A stretch of 64,000 nucleotides of DNA from Datnioides undecimradiatus (GCA_008933995.1 WARS01000032.1:186001-250000); one strand, 5' to 3'; counted from the stretch's first letter, positions 40,629-53,522 are shown. The notes: generated by a model not told the origin, from the sequence alone. A program made the numbers and translations.

Positions 40629-40683
40629 ATAGTTGTAGTATAGTAGTATAGTATAGTAGTAGTATAGTGATATAATAGTATGT
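40629..40683. repeat. Degenerate AGTAT/TAG tandem tract
   Basis: Short irregular units of tagtagtata and gtatagtag over about 55 bases. Low-complexity tandem expansion. Confidence 0.8.
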
Positions 40684-41294
40684 TGTAAAAGTGAATCATT
40701 TGCAGCACAGTGACCACTGGCAGAGCATGTGGTTGCAGTCAGACAGGGTTGCAGTATCTAAGTTGCGGTGCTTGCTTGGGGAGCGCATCATGCAGGAAAA
40801 TCAGGATCGCGCAAGAATGTCTGCTTGTGCTTATTCACTGAGACTGTAGCGCCAAATGAGTTAATTTAATGAATGAACATACATCATCCCGGTGTTTTAA
40901 GTTTACTTGCACACATACAACAAGTCATCCTCCAAGGTGCAGATTAAAATGCACAAAGGGGCACGGCTTCAGTCCGTCATTCGCTCGTTGTTATTGATGA
41001 CTTTTATTTCCTGATAGTCACAAACTTCACTCAAACTTTTACACAGATACAGGGAGCAACAAGGGGAGATCAACCGGGGCATGATAAATGTTTAAGTGCT
41101 GAGTAAGAAGAGTGGAAACTTCAGTAGTGGCTTCCACCCACCTGGGCTGAAGTGGTTTCTGTGTGTGTGGGTTTTTAGGATTAATCTTACCTTCCACTGA
41201 GTCCCCTTTTTCCTTCTAACAAGGCTAAAAGACAAGAACTAAAATCTTCTTTCCGTACATTAGAATAACCCATAGCATGTTACTTTATCTCAAA

Positions 41295-41473
41295 GTGCAA
41301 AGTCAAGGGCGACTTCCTTTAGATCCTTGAGGACGTTTCATCGCTCATCCAGCCCTTTGGATGCTTCTTGGGCAACCACTCTTAAGGCACAAATGACCCT
41401 ACAGAGGTCAAATGACTCTCCAGCAGAAATATGTCTTCAAGGATCTGGCAAGTCCAGTTTCCTTTGACTTGTA
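41295..41473. repeat. Imperfect inverted repeat, about 41-bp arms (foldback-like)
   Basis: The left arm 41295-41335 (gtgcaaagtcaagggcgact ... ccttgaggacg) reads, when reversed, like the right arm 41432-41473 (tgtcttcaaggatctggcaa ... tttgacttgtag). The spacer is about 96 bases. The left arm continues into gtttcatcgctcatcc, which resembles a widespread fish repeat core (gacgtttc...ctcatccaagaggcttcttc). It is a remnant of a dispersed or foldback-type element with no coding capacity. Confidence 0.65.
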
Positions 41474-41884
41474 GACATACGGTGGCCTGGATGACCTGGA
41501 AAATCTTCGCAGACTCTCATCAGCTATGATTTTGCACAAAGGGTCTCTGTTTTTTGAAAGATTTCATCAGTCTTGTGTTGCAATAACTTTCTTTTGGGAT
41601 CCCCTGCTTTGTTGAAATAGCAGCGAGATTGTTTGGGAGGAGTTGTTTCAGATTTATGCCTCTACATCCCTGAGCTCGAGTGAGCATGCAGGTTTCACAG
41701 ACACTATAACCGCAATTTACACATCTTTCCTTTGCTGTGAAAGTGACTTACACCTTCCATCGCGTTCGACAGGTGTGTGCAGGGGGATTTCCAACACCCA
41801 GGAAACCTTTTTTGAAAAAGTTTCAAGAACATGTCGAGCCTTCAACACAGCTGAGATATCAGTGTCATGAATATTTCAAAAGAC

Positions 41885-41892
<8 letters not shown>

Positions 41893-41924
<32 letters not shown>
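41893..41924. repeat. T32 homopolymer
   Basis: A run of 32 T. It ends in acag, so it resembles a strong polypyrimidine tract plus acceptor, but no recognisable exon follows. Confidence 0.95.
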
Positions 41925-41927
<3 letters not shown>

Positions 41928-44900
41928 GTGGGTTTTATCTTCAGGCTCATTGAGATGGTTAATTATCGATTTCAGTGAAGTTGATAACGGGCTCCAGATG
42001 GTCCAAATCTCATCTCCAAATCCCACATTTCTTTCAGCTGTGCCCTTCCTCACACACACTGTTGAGCACATTACAGGGTGCTGCCAACAAAAACAACAGG
42101 GAGCGCTGCAGCCACAGTTTCCTGCTGTCAGTCACTGAGCCGCTGCAGTGGAGCAACTGGACACCTTGATGGCTGATGATGAGTGCTCTCCACTCAATTA
42201 CCCCACCTGTATTTTCCTTGGGCGAGTGATTCACCCCTGCGGTTTTCCAGTCACAGCTCCCCTTTACCAGCTGCCGTCTGTACTTAATCCCAGTTATCAA
42301 CCGCAGGTGATATATTGCATATTGGCCATTCATGCTGGTGCAAAAGTCACTCTGTAATCTTGTGTATCTAGACATCCTTCTTTCTAAAGCTGCTTTAATC
42401 AATATTTTAACATTAACAATGGCTCAGATGGCGATGTGAAAGGTGTCGCTAGTGGTGGCTTGTTCTGGCTCATTCTCACAGCTCTAATCAGCCTCATTTT
42501 CAACCAAAACTAAGAGCAAAAAAGCACTGATGACTCTATTGTACGCTACCTGGCCAGCAACAAAACAGCAGATGTAAAGTAACCAACTAGCTGGAAACAG
42601 CCTAGTATTTCCCTCAAGAGTTAGGAGAGACCAAACCATACGGTAAAGACAAGAGAATATAGGATTAGACATCCTCAAGAAGCCTAAGGCATGACTTGAA
42701 TGAATGACAATGCTGCTCTACTCCTGATTAATACATAAATAGGCAACTTTTTACTACCACCAGACACCAGATTTAAAGCTGTGTGTAATGTGAAATACTC
42801 AATCTGCATTGTGTGAACTTATTTGTGTGAACTTATAATCACAGATATGGATTTATTTGTAAAAGTCGTGCACGAAAGCTTTAAAAGTAATATGATAGCA
42901 CGTCACTGCTGTGTGTACAACTGGCTGCACTGCCCCGTAATGGCCAAAACAAAACCCAGTTATTGCAGGTTTAAGGGTACAGGTAAGAAATTCAAGTAAA
43001 AGAGTTGCTGACTTACTGTTCGTATTTTTTGGGATGACATGCAGTCAGCTGAACGTCCGTCTCAGGCCGTTGCTATTTACATTCTTTTCATATTTTCTCC
43101 AAATATCTGTGTGCGTGAAGGCAGAGGTCTAACTAAAAAAAGAAACCAATTTGTGACACGCACATTCTTGTCAGTGAAGTCATTTACACAGGGCTGAAAC
43201 CACATTGTCACATGCATATGCACACTGCATGATATACAGCCTGATCAAAAATTAATGGAGCAGAAATGTCCTTGAAAGTTAAAAGATGCCTGTGAAATTG
43301 CAAATGAGGAGCCAAAAATCGCCCTCTGCTAAATTGGAGTACCCTTTCTGCATTTCAGCCTGTCAACATGCAATTTGTTGATTTGTCAAATATTCACACG
43401 TGAATGGTTTCACTGTCCCCTGTGGGCCAGTGTAGGCAAATTGTGGCTGAACAGTTTTTGGGTTTTTTTCAGTGGGTGAGAAAAACTGGGGAAGGGTTTT
43501 GGTCAGAAAAACAACAGCCCTTAAGCAGGAGAGGAGAAAAATGCAAAATGCAGCCGGCAGCAGGGGAAAATGCAGAGTCCACAGAAAACACTGCGTCAAC
43601 AAAATAAAACCACCAATATTGAAAAAAAAAACAAGAACAATGGAGTGGTGGGAGATGGAATGGCCTGAACTCAGGGGAAGACTGCACCATCCTCTTCTAT
43701 ACAGCTTCTTTATATTTTGAGATAAAGAGTGTTTTCTTTTTCTACATTTTGAATAAAACCCCATATAAACTCAATAGTAACTTCGAATAGATGAGTTGTA
43801 CAAATAAATGAAAAAGAAAATGCTGCAAACAATGTGATCGAGGCATCACAAATAAATGCAGACACCCACACACCTACAGGCCTGCGAACCATTGCATCTA
43901 TCAGTCCTAATGTCTCTGTATACCCACACAACATAAATGCCCTGCCTGATAAAATGGGTGTCAGTCTACCTCACATGCTGCAATGTTTAGATGATTGGGA
44001 AAGATGTAGGGCGCCATAAAGCAGAGATGCTGGAAGGTTCACACATAGATGTCTTATTAAAATAATTTTTTGTAAATATGCACTGGCTCAGCTGCACAAA
44101 GCTACACAGTAAATGTTCTCCCTGACTCTCCAGGCTTCTGTCCATAATTTCATTTTGTCTCTCAAAAAAATAAACAAGCAACAACAAAAAAAAAATGTTT
44201 TTTATCAAAATGAATTATGATCATTTTCAAGAAAATTAGAATCTGTATATAAGTTGATTGCAGCTTGCAGTGCAAAATTTTTTTTTGAGCTTTTAAGATG
44301 AGAGGTAGTTATTGAGAAAGGCATGAGAACAAAATAATGGAAAATATACATTATAGAAAACATATAAAGGCCATAATAAGAAATAACAGCTGTTGTGATG
44401 CAGTATAATATGAAAATATGAAAATTTTTTCAAAACTTCCACTTTCATTTTAAACATATGTGCTGTTGTGTAAATGCTAATGTGTATTAGCACATGTCAT
44501 TTTGTCACAAATTTGCACAACTTTTTTTAATGAAATGAAATTATGTCATAAAATCTCAGAGTTTATTGCACAAATATTGACTTTATCACAGTGATTACTT
44601 GAAGAGTTTGCAGTGATTTCTCTGATTATTTGCAGGACGTCCTTTGTTGCCAGTCCCAAGATATTTTCTTATTGTACTGATGCAAGTTTTGTTTTTGAAG
44701 ATTTATTTCACTTTTTAGCACTAAAACATCAGCCTCTGATCTTGCTTTCCTCAGTTTTCCGGGCTGACACCGGTCATATTTTGCACTCCTAACCTCATAT
44801 GATTTCGTTCCAACCTATTGAACCGAATGTTGTCCAAAAACAGACAGAAGACCACTTTAGTTGATATTTGGAACCCCAGTGGATTTGTGACAATAGATTT

Positions 44901-46162
44901 TTGTTACCTGCACAGGGGATTATGCTCTCAAATCTCAGGTATTAGTGGGCTTACCAGGGGGATTACGCATTGTACTTTATTCACAGTCCGTCCAAACAGA
45001 TAATGCACCAGTGTGGAAGCAAGTGTACCTCCAAAAAACAAAAAAAAAAGAAGAAGAAGTGTATCCTGTAGTAAGTAAGGACAGGCAGCAGATGCATTAA
45101 TCATCTCAGAGATTTTCTGTGCTGTCAAAAGTGGGTGGTTTTCCCTAATGGCCAATACGTGACTGCAGCAAATTTGTAACAGTGGTTCATTGTTCTGCTA
45201 CATACAGTAGATTCAGAGGCATTCATCCAACAGGGAGGTACTTTTTTTATGATATGAGGAATGAAGCTTCGCACTGGGACTCAGTCTCATTTACATAAAC
45301 AAATGTAATCTTGTCATGCGGGGCCCCTCACATTTTGGCGATTTTGCATAAGGACTTAACAGCACTACACTAGTCAGATTTGCATGAAAGTCTACATTAC
45401 AGTCAGGATAACGCAAAAAGCTCATTTTTCAGAGTAAATACAGTAGGTTTCTTTGTAGCTTTCTATACTGTAATCAGGAAAAGTAACTCACAACTAAACT
45501 ATTCCCAGCTGGCAACTGCTAATTCCAAGTTTCCAAGTTCCAAGTTTTTTGTCCTTTGTACCTTGTTCACACACAATGGGCGCAGGAAGTTGGTCCCAAA
45601 AGTCGGTTGAAGTTGATGCTACAGTGCAGATTGCGCTTGCACTTGCTCAGAGACATGAGGCCATTTGTACTAAAGTGAATAGTACAGTAAGTGAATAAAA
45701 GCGTTTCCTGAGGGGAAATCGTCTTGATGACTCAGTTTGTTAATGCATGTACCCGGTACTGACAGTACAAAGGATTTGAATTTTTATCTCCCTCCCGGAC
45801 GGCACATCTCTGTCTTACTTCCTGGGCTTCTTCACTGCACTTGTCATAAAAAGTAGAATAAATTCAGAGAACGTTCAGAGAAAGAGGATGGACTGTCAGT
45901 GTGTGTCAGGAAAGTGTCTGCCAAAGAGTGTCAGGTTGCACAGTAGCTTCACTTCTTGCTCACTGACCTCCCCGCAGCTTGACAAGGACTTGGATTTTAC
46001 CAAGCCAAGTTGTTGCACAAGGGCTCTGCAGAAAGAGATATACAGTACCTTGTACATTATTGAATTTATAACTGTCATATATATTAACCTCGACTATCTT
46101 ACACCGCTGTGCTGCCGGGCAAGAATGCATTTATCTTAGCCAAAGTGTTGAACCTGGGCCAT

Positions 46163-46260
46163 GCAGAGACTGAAAAACAGATGTATTTCACTGCTGCAGC
46201 CGACTCTCTTGGGGTCAATACACACATCAGTTCATACTGCATGTAGAGATAAATACAGAC
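46163..46260 (+). repeat. Local duplicate, copy 1 (GGGGTCAATACACACAT)
   Basis: From gactgaaaaacagatgtatt through cttggggtcaatacacacat to agttcatactgc it matches 47091-47185 in the same orientation with moderate divergence. Not a family I can name. Confidence 0.75.
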
Positions 46261-47090
46261 CAGCGCCGCTGACTCTAAATAATGATGTTCAGTACATTTT
46301 TTTTTTCTGAACATATTTTATTCTAAAAATTGTGGTCAACACATACATGTCGTCACTTTGTGCATCTTCTGCACGGATAGCTATTAGGTATCATAACATG
46401 ATGCGATGATGACAGCTGAAGTGGCACTGAGATTACACTTAAATTAGCTGTCATTCTCCACATCTGATTAAAGCCACAGAGCAAATAGAGACTGCTGTTT
46501 TACCTTTAATCTGATCCCTGATTAGTTTAACCACTGGATGATATGTATGGGTGAGACAGCATTGTGTTAATGGATTGCAGGGTAATCATACATGTCAACG
46601 TAATGATAAAGAAACTAAATACACTCAATACCTTTTGTTAAAATCTGTCAAAGTCTTCAGTAAATATGAGTCTGGACAGACATGGCTGTAAAGACATACA
46701 TCCATGTAAAGACTGGCTGGCAAAGACATAATTGCAAGGTGGTAATTCTGATTGCAGTGTATAATATGGTTCTACTTGATAACATATGAATTAATGGTTA
46801 AAAAGTATGACTGGCCATGTTACTGGCAAATTCTGGCATTTTCAACGTGATTCCTGTTATAATTGTGATTATTCTAACTATGTGTCTTGCTAACAGCACT
46901 GTCTAAAGCTTTCAAGATAAATTCACATTATTCCTACCTGTTACTGCATATTCACCTGGAGAATAAACAAAAAATTGTTTCTTATCCCTTCATATGGCAT
47001 GATTTTGCTTTAACAATGTTGAACATATTTATTTAAAAAACTGTTGAAAACAGGCTGGTATTGTCTTTAATGTGTTTAACTAAAGACGGA

Positions 47091-47185
47091 CAGCGACTGA
47101 GAAGCAAATGTGATTCACTGTTTCAGGCAACTGATCTGTCCTTGGGGTCAATAAACACATGAGTTCATACTGGATTAGTACAGAA
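47091..47185 (+). repeat. Local duplicate, copy 2, 0.43 kb before an exon
   Basis: From gactgagaagcaaatgtgat through cttggggtcaataaacacat to gagttcatactgg, direct repeat of 46163-46260. It ends 429 bases before the exon at 47615. Confidence 0.75.
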
Positions 47186-47614
47186 AAACAACACCTTTGA
47201 TGTGAGCCCGACCTCATTTGGTTTGGTCTGACTCATTTTGTGTATGGTAACAGTGCCTGTGGCAGCTGAGCGTTGGTTGTTGTTAACATACATAAACAAG
47301 TAAAAGCCCAATTCATAATTGCAATTGGCTTCTGCGCCACTCTGATTTGCATTTTACAGCATTGAAGTATAATGAAAATAGCATGTTTTTATGTGTTTTG
47401 TTGTTCGATCTTGCCTTTTCAATGCTCTCTTTTACTCTTTTTTAAGGCTCTCGCAAGTTGAAGGCACATGTTTTACATTATAGACACTGAGATTTGACTC
47501 TAAGGCAACTACATGTTCTTTATTCACACAGAGCCTTTGGAAAAAAGCTGATGATGCTACATTATCTGCACGGGAACAATGACATAATCATCTGTCTCCT
47601 GTGTTTTCTTGCAG

Positions 47615-47802
47615 TTGGGTGAGGACACCTTCAATCGTGCAAAGTTGTTGAACGTTGGCTACACGGAGGCTTTGAAAGATGCAGAGTACGACTGCTTCAT
47701 CTTCAGCGACGTGGACCTGATCCCAATGGATGACCGTAACCTCTACCACTGCTATGACCAGCCAAGACACTTCGCCATCGCCATGGACAAGTTTGGCTTC
47801 AG
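47615..47802 (+). CDS. b4galt2: b4galt2 exon: donor-site segment with the DVD metal motif
   Basis: This 188-bp exon encodes LGEDTFNRAKLLNVG, then YDCFIFSDVDLIPMDDRN, then the stretch ending HFAIAMDKFGF(R). FNRAKLLNVG contacts UDP-Gal and DVD coordinates Mn2+ in family structures. The cysteines of YDC and YHC match the pair that forms a disulphide in B4GALT1. The acceptor is cttgcag at 47608-47614; the donor is TTCAG|gtacag at 47803. The exon starts in phase 0 and ends two bases into an arginine codon, completed by the G that opens the next exon. The length of 188 bp equals the corresponding exon of mammalian B4GALT1 as I remember it. The sequence after the donor reads into a stop at 47836-47838, so intron retention would truncate the enzyme. 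Confidence 0.97.
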
Positions 47803-50689
47803 GTACAGTGACAGTTTTCAGCTTGGCCTGTCATTTTAGCGCTGATGAGGGCACATGGTATCTGATTTTTAAGCAGTCTTGAAGCTTAGGAAAACACTCC
47901 AGCTTAACTGAATGCAATATCAGTTATGGTATCTGACAGGTGTAATTTCGCATTTTTGTTTGTGCTTATCTCGTTTGTAAAATGTAAATATGTAGAATTT
48001 AAATATGCAATAGGCTGCCAAACGAAAAAATTCAAGATGGTTCCACAGTCTTTGTTCTGAGAGACAATTCAAAGTATTTAATTTGACTAAATCTCATTAT
48101 ACTTTAAAATGCTTGTCTGAAGCTTAAATTAGCATGAAAATACACCACAGTTCACTGCTGCCAATTTTTATTTGGTCATACTCCTGTAGTCCTAACAAGA
48201 GCACATGACACAAAGCGTAACTAACAAGTCCAGACTACAGCTTGTGGATAGTCCCTTATTAACTTTGAAGACTGTGTTCGTATGCGGGACCGAGTGTTAC
48301 AAGGAAGCCATTATTTTTGTGTTTTCATATTTTGTATCAGTTGGGAACTGAATCAGAAAGACTTTATCATTCATCACAAGGCAGTAAATCAATAAAAACA
48401 CGCAGTACACATAGGGTGGAAACATAAACAATGAGTAAAAATAATAAATATACATTATTTCAGTTGATCCTACAGAAACTACAGAAACTATAATCAATCA
48501 ATAATAATCAGTCAAATAGTTTTTCAAGCAAAATGCCAGACATTCTTGAGTTCAAGCCTCAGGAGGATTTTCTGGGGGGGTTTTGACTCAGATGACAGAA
48601 AACTGAATGTCTGGTGACATGATTGAGGACATTTTCTTAAAATATTTGAGTTTTGTTGTGCATTTTCACCATTTACTGTGTACTGTATAGACAGACATCG
48701 GTATAGAAAATAATCAAAAAATGAAAAATGATGTTTTGTCGCCTTTTCAATACTCACAGAATATAAAACAATGCACATATACTGCAGGGTCAGAAATATA
48801 CACTGCTAGTCTGGTTTCACTGGTAACAAAAAAAAAAAGCATCTTGATTGATTTTTGTTTATTCAGCAGCAGATGCCAGTCATCTTGGCCTCATGTGCAG
48901 TCGGATCAGCAGTCAGTCCGTGTTTGGGGAAAATCCCTTATCATCAAAAATTTTCAAAGGAGAAAAAAGCAAAAACAAACTGCGATAAAAAAAAAAAAAC
49001 ACTAGATCTGACTAATAAACACTCAAAACAGAAAAAAACTTTCTAATAACCAGCACCACAAACCTTCTACGAGGTAGGACAAACTACCAAAGAAGGAGTA
49101 TAGGATATATATTCTGAAAAGGTACAAAGGAAGCCAGTTTAAAGCTAAGGAATAACCAAGAAAATAACAATAATCTGCAGTTTTCAGCCAGCACTGCACA
49201 GTTGGGTGCTGTTTCTTCGAGTCTTTTTGCATGATGACACCACACCTGCCCTTAATTACCTAAAAGCACTAGAAGCATTGATTAATGGCCCAAACATGGC
49301 CAGTGAATGTGACCTGCCCATCCAAGAGCTGTCAGTCCACAAGAGTTATCCTACTGAAAAACCCTCAGGGGCTCCAGCAGGTGCCTGATATAGTGCTCAA
49401 TAAGCTAATGCTATCTGGCAACAAAACTGTACCAGGTGGTAAGCAGGGTTGTACCTAACATTTCTTATTAGCTATGAATCAATATGGACTTGTAAAACTA
49501 TGGAAAAAGTTCCACTAGGGTTTTTTAAAACCCTGGAAAATGAAGGAAGAAGGGGATAAAAGTAAAGCCTGGTGTTTTGAGTGAGTGCAAGGTCAAAGAA
49601 TTGATTGTAGTTAATTGCTGATGTAAAAAAAAAAAACAAATCGCTGTAGAAAATTGGTTCCCAAGGTCGAAGTGATCTGAGGCAGCCTACCAAATTTTTT
49701 TTATCCAGTCCCCCCAGTGTTGTCATTTAGGAAGCTTCAGAATTAAAGGACAAACGCCAGCAAGAAAGAAACAAACAACCAAAGGACTAATGAAATGAAA
49801 TTTGATTTAGGCCTGATGACGCAGACTTTGGGGGACAGAGAGTATATTTTGTGTTTTTAGTTGAGTCATTACAGGAAGTCAACCTCGGCTGCTCTCAAAC
49901 TGGAAGGTGTTTTGGGTTTTTTTTCCATAAATGGTGAAAACATTGCCAGTGAAAGTCAGGTCACATTAAGTGCTATTCCATTACCTTAGCACCTCACAAC
50001 ACCTAAGAGCTCTCCAAGCAGAAAAGGGTCACCTTGAAGTCCATTTCACAACACGGCCTTTTCCGAAACATTCCACAAATTACAGTCTCTCAAAAGGACA
50101 TTATGCATTGTGTTGAATTACATTACCATCACATTGCACAGAACGTTGTAATATTTAAGTACTTGCTCCCCAGGTGGGCACAGTATGAGTACGCTACAGC
50201 GCAATTGAGAGCACACTTATGCACGGCCACGACCTAATCCTAGCAAGGCTAGCACTCTCTCTCAGTCTCTTACACAGGTCAGCATGTACTGACAAATTTT
50301 GAAAATGCTGAAGACAGGCAATATGTGAAATATCCAGATTAGCCAAAGTGTTACATTAAGTGAAAGGAAGACGGCAAGTAATCTTAAAACTGTGCATGAC
50401 GGCAGAAAGGCATTCAGTTTGTCTGATGGAGGGCACTGTTAAACAACCCAAAGAGCACGGCACAGTGCTTTTAGGGGATGTCCAACTTTAGACCAGATTC
50501 TGGTGGTCACAAGAAGTTTTTATTTATTTATTTATTTTTAATTTAGACTATTTGACCCTAAATTTACATCATGCCACGCCTATACTGTGTCTCAGTAGTG
50601 TTTGTGAGTTTCAGTATCAGTATCAATATCACACAAGGTAATAATCAAACTGGAGACATAGAAAAGAAAGAGTACCTACAGGTTGCAGT

Positions 50690-50730
<41 letters not shown>

Positions 50731-52417
50731 GCCCTTCTCCTGTAGCATGTGTCCATTTTATTCACAAGCACACACACACACAAACACATTCCTCACCATA
50801 TTGTTGCTGGGAGAACTCGTGCAGAAACATACGGTCTCATTAGTTTCTGCTTGTCATCTTTCAACAGGGAGCTGTCATACGTTTGACAACACATACTGTA
50901 CAGAGTATACATACACACGCACGCGCACTCACACACACACATGCCTCTCCCTCTGGTTAGACTCCAGGCGCCTGTCATGACACTCGCAGCTGACGTCCGT
51001 CCCACTCCGCTAGGTCTCACGACTTTTGAGGGGAAAAAAATAAAATGCCTGTCCGCACAATTTTGCCCACTGTGTACACACGCGGACATACACACACACA
51101 CGCACACACAAGCACAGTGTACATGGCTGGTACTTTGATGAGCAGGACACAGACCTTCCTCCATCTGTCCTCCCTTATATTTTATTCAGCTATTTTCTTT
51201 TCCTTGAATTTCTTCTGTTCATTTCCTCTTTTCTCTTCCCTCCTTTCCCTCTTTTTTTGCCTTATTCATTTACCTCTGAGCTGTAATTTCTCATTGCTGT
51301 GTGTTTGCGTTGTTAGCACTTATTGTATGGCCTCAGGGTTCATGTTGGGACACCTGTGAAATTGGATTTAATGCTCTCTGACATGTCCATTCTAAATGAC
51401 CAATGCTGCACATAGGAAACTTGTCATTAAAGATTTTCTAGCGTTCAAGCTAACAAGGTAACTTGGTTTACAGCCAGTTGATGCTCATAAGCAGCAGAGG
51501 CCTTCAGCGGGCATAAATACTGTGGCCCCTCTTCATAACCGGTCATTCCATGTGTCTTGAGTGGATTTTATATGGATATGGATTATCCACTTACTATAAA
51601 AAGGCAGCCATAAATTATCCACTTAAAAATGCATCCAAGACAAGACACATTAGGAAAAGATCTGACTGCATAAAAACACTTGACAATGTTCATTCAAATG
51701 TAAATTACGCCATCTCTACACGCCGCACATTAAAACCGAAACTCCTCCTGTCAGTGATTCATGGACGATTTCAGAAGAGCAAGTGCTGACAAAATACACA
51801 GGGACAGTGACACTCTTTGCTGCACAGTAGCTTTCATCCTCCGCTAACTCTGAAATTAGGAAAAATTAATAATTATTGTTACTGTTATCTATAATCCAGT
51901 TGGCTCGTCATTTTTATTTGATGGCATATCAAAACTGGAGTTTGAGAAAAAGTGCCTGTTACTTTATAAATGTAAAATCTGCTCAATCTGGTATTTTAAA
52001 AAAATCAGTTTTCTGTAACTATTAATGATAATAACTTACTTTTAATACTGTAAACAACTAAGTCCATGCTTAAAGTAATGGTAGCCTAGAGCAGGGTTAT
52101 TGTAGGTGTTTATTAGTTTGCTTTTCCCATGCATGCTGTTGCTTCCTGTTGTTTCTCTTTGACTAATATGTTGAAAGGGGTTACCTTACCTTACCTGAGT
52201 CCATTTGCACATAAAGGAAGTTCAGTTATTTGAGTGGGAGTCGAGGCTGCCAATCCTTACAGAACGATTTTGTTTGTTTAGGCATTTATAATCTATTTTG
52301 AAAACGAATCTAAAATGCTACACGTAGATCCCTTGTTATGCCTGCCTTATCACTGACTCCTTCTCACCTTTTCTGCTTCCCTCCTTGCGCCATGTCTTCC
52401 TGTCTCCTCTGCTGCAG
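47803..52417 (+). other. b4galt2 intron, 4,615 bp
   Basis: The donor is gtacag at 47803 and the acceptor is gctgcag ending at 52417, after a clear pyrimidine tract (cttcctgtctcctctgctg). The interior has A-runs near 48829 and 48987, a TC microsatellite at 50693-50727 and scattered CA-rich stretches at 50900-51110. I see no nested exon or recognisable transposon. Confidence 0.88.
50693..50727. repeat. (TC)n microsatellite
   Basis: Uninterrupted TC tract of 35 bases. Confidence 0.97.
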
Positions 52418-52540
52418 GCTGCCCTACGCTGGCTACTTTGGTGGAGTTTCAGGCCTCAGTAAAAAACAGTTCCTGAAGATCAACGGCTTCCCCAATGAGT
52501 ACTGGGGCTGGGGAGGGGAGGACGATGACATCTACAACAG
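52418..52540 (+). CDS. b4galt2: b4galt2 exon: YFGGVS and WGWGGEDDD acceptor/catalytic segment
   Basis: This 123-bp exon completes the arginine codon, then encodes LPYAGYFGGVSGLSKKQF, LKINGFPNEY and WGWGGEDDDIYN(R). The WGWGGEDDD block shapes the GlcNAc acceptor pocket and carries the catalytic acidic residues. The tyrosine of YFGGVS corresponds to B4GALT1 Tyr289, the residue known to restrict the donor to UDP-Gal rather than UDP-GalNAc, so a galactosyltransferase is predicted. The acceptor is gctgcag at 52411-52417 and the donor is AACAG|gtaacc at 52541, phase 2 at both ends. The length matches the equivalent mammalian exon as I remember it. The next exon, expected to encode the GMKISRPD and MIKH region, was not found before the window ends. 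Confidence 0.97.
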
Positions 52541-53522
52541 GTAACCGCAGAGGGATTGTCCGGTTTATTCACCAATAAAATGTAACCTACTGTCAGAGAT
52601 TTCTTCTCAATTTACTATGAGGGAAGTTTGAAAACTCAAACGAGGCTAATTTACTTGTCAAGATTAGCATTTTGCAGTGACTACAGCCCACAGGCTGAGA
52701 GAAAAAAACAGTAGCAGCTGTCAGGGTTATGTTCAGTAGTCTGTTTGGAATAAAATCCTTGTCAGACCACCAACTGCAACACATGCGCAGTCCCACACAT
52801 TCACTTGCACACAAATATGCGCATTATTTCAGCCTATGCTGGAGGTCGTAGCAGTAAAATGTGGAGAAGTCAAGTCTCTCAACTGAAAGTGACACCAAGG
52901 TTCCTCATGGAGTGGGTGATTTATTGTAATTGTTCAGAGAAGCAGAATGATTAGCAAATAAATTAACCTTTTGAAGCACCTCAGTCAGCTTTTAATGACT
53001 CGCTCAAGTTCACTAATAATATTACCATGGAAGTGAGCTGATCAAATCCCAGGGAAGAATATCTGTTTGACAGGAAGACAGACAGATGACTTAAGACTGC
53101 TTAAATGCATTGAACCAATTACAGGGCCATTAGTTTAATTTATGTTCTACTCTGATGGTTGTTTAGACTGAGAATTGTTTAATTACCTGGTGAACTGATG
53201 ATCTGACTATTAAATAAATGATTTAGCATGGAAATAATGAAACTATCTTTGCATTGCACCTTAATCACAGCTGACATTTTCCATATATTTCCCTCGATAA
53301 GCGCCCTGTTACACACATTACCTGAGTCTGGTGCGCCAACAAACTGGAAATGTTCGCCTCATACTGCAGAAATAAACATTTAAGGTGGCGGAAAGATTTT
53401 CACAAGTGAAGAAATTGTCCGTTGCCATGTCGAATTAGCGTCAAAGGAATTTTATTTCAGTCACATAAACAGATGCATTTGCATTCAAAGAACTGTGCTC
53501 GAGTACACTAATTGTAAACACT

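Larger units (their letters stand above)
1975..47614 (+). other. b4galt2 giant intron, 45,640 bp
   Basis: The donor is gtagat at 1975 and the acceptor is tttcttgcag ending at 47614. The coding frame continues directly from IINQ to LGEDTFNR, so no exon is expected between them. The interior holds the repeats listed separately: microsatellites, LINE 3' tails, dispersed repeat copies, a purine-rich tract and an inverted repeat. Outside those entries I see only unique AT-rich sequence. No open frame in it resembles a protein I know; the longest, 148 codons on the minus strand at 15328-15774, is about what chance gives in AT-rich DNA. No RNA gene was recognised. Conserved non-coding enhancers could be present but cannot be judged from one sequence. 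Confidence 0.85.
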
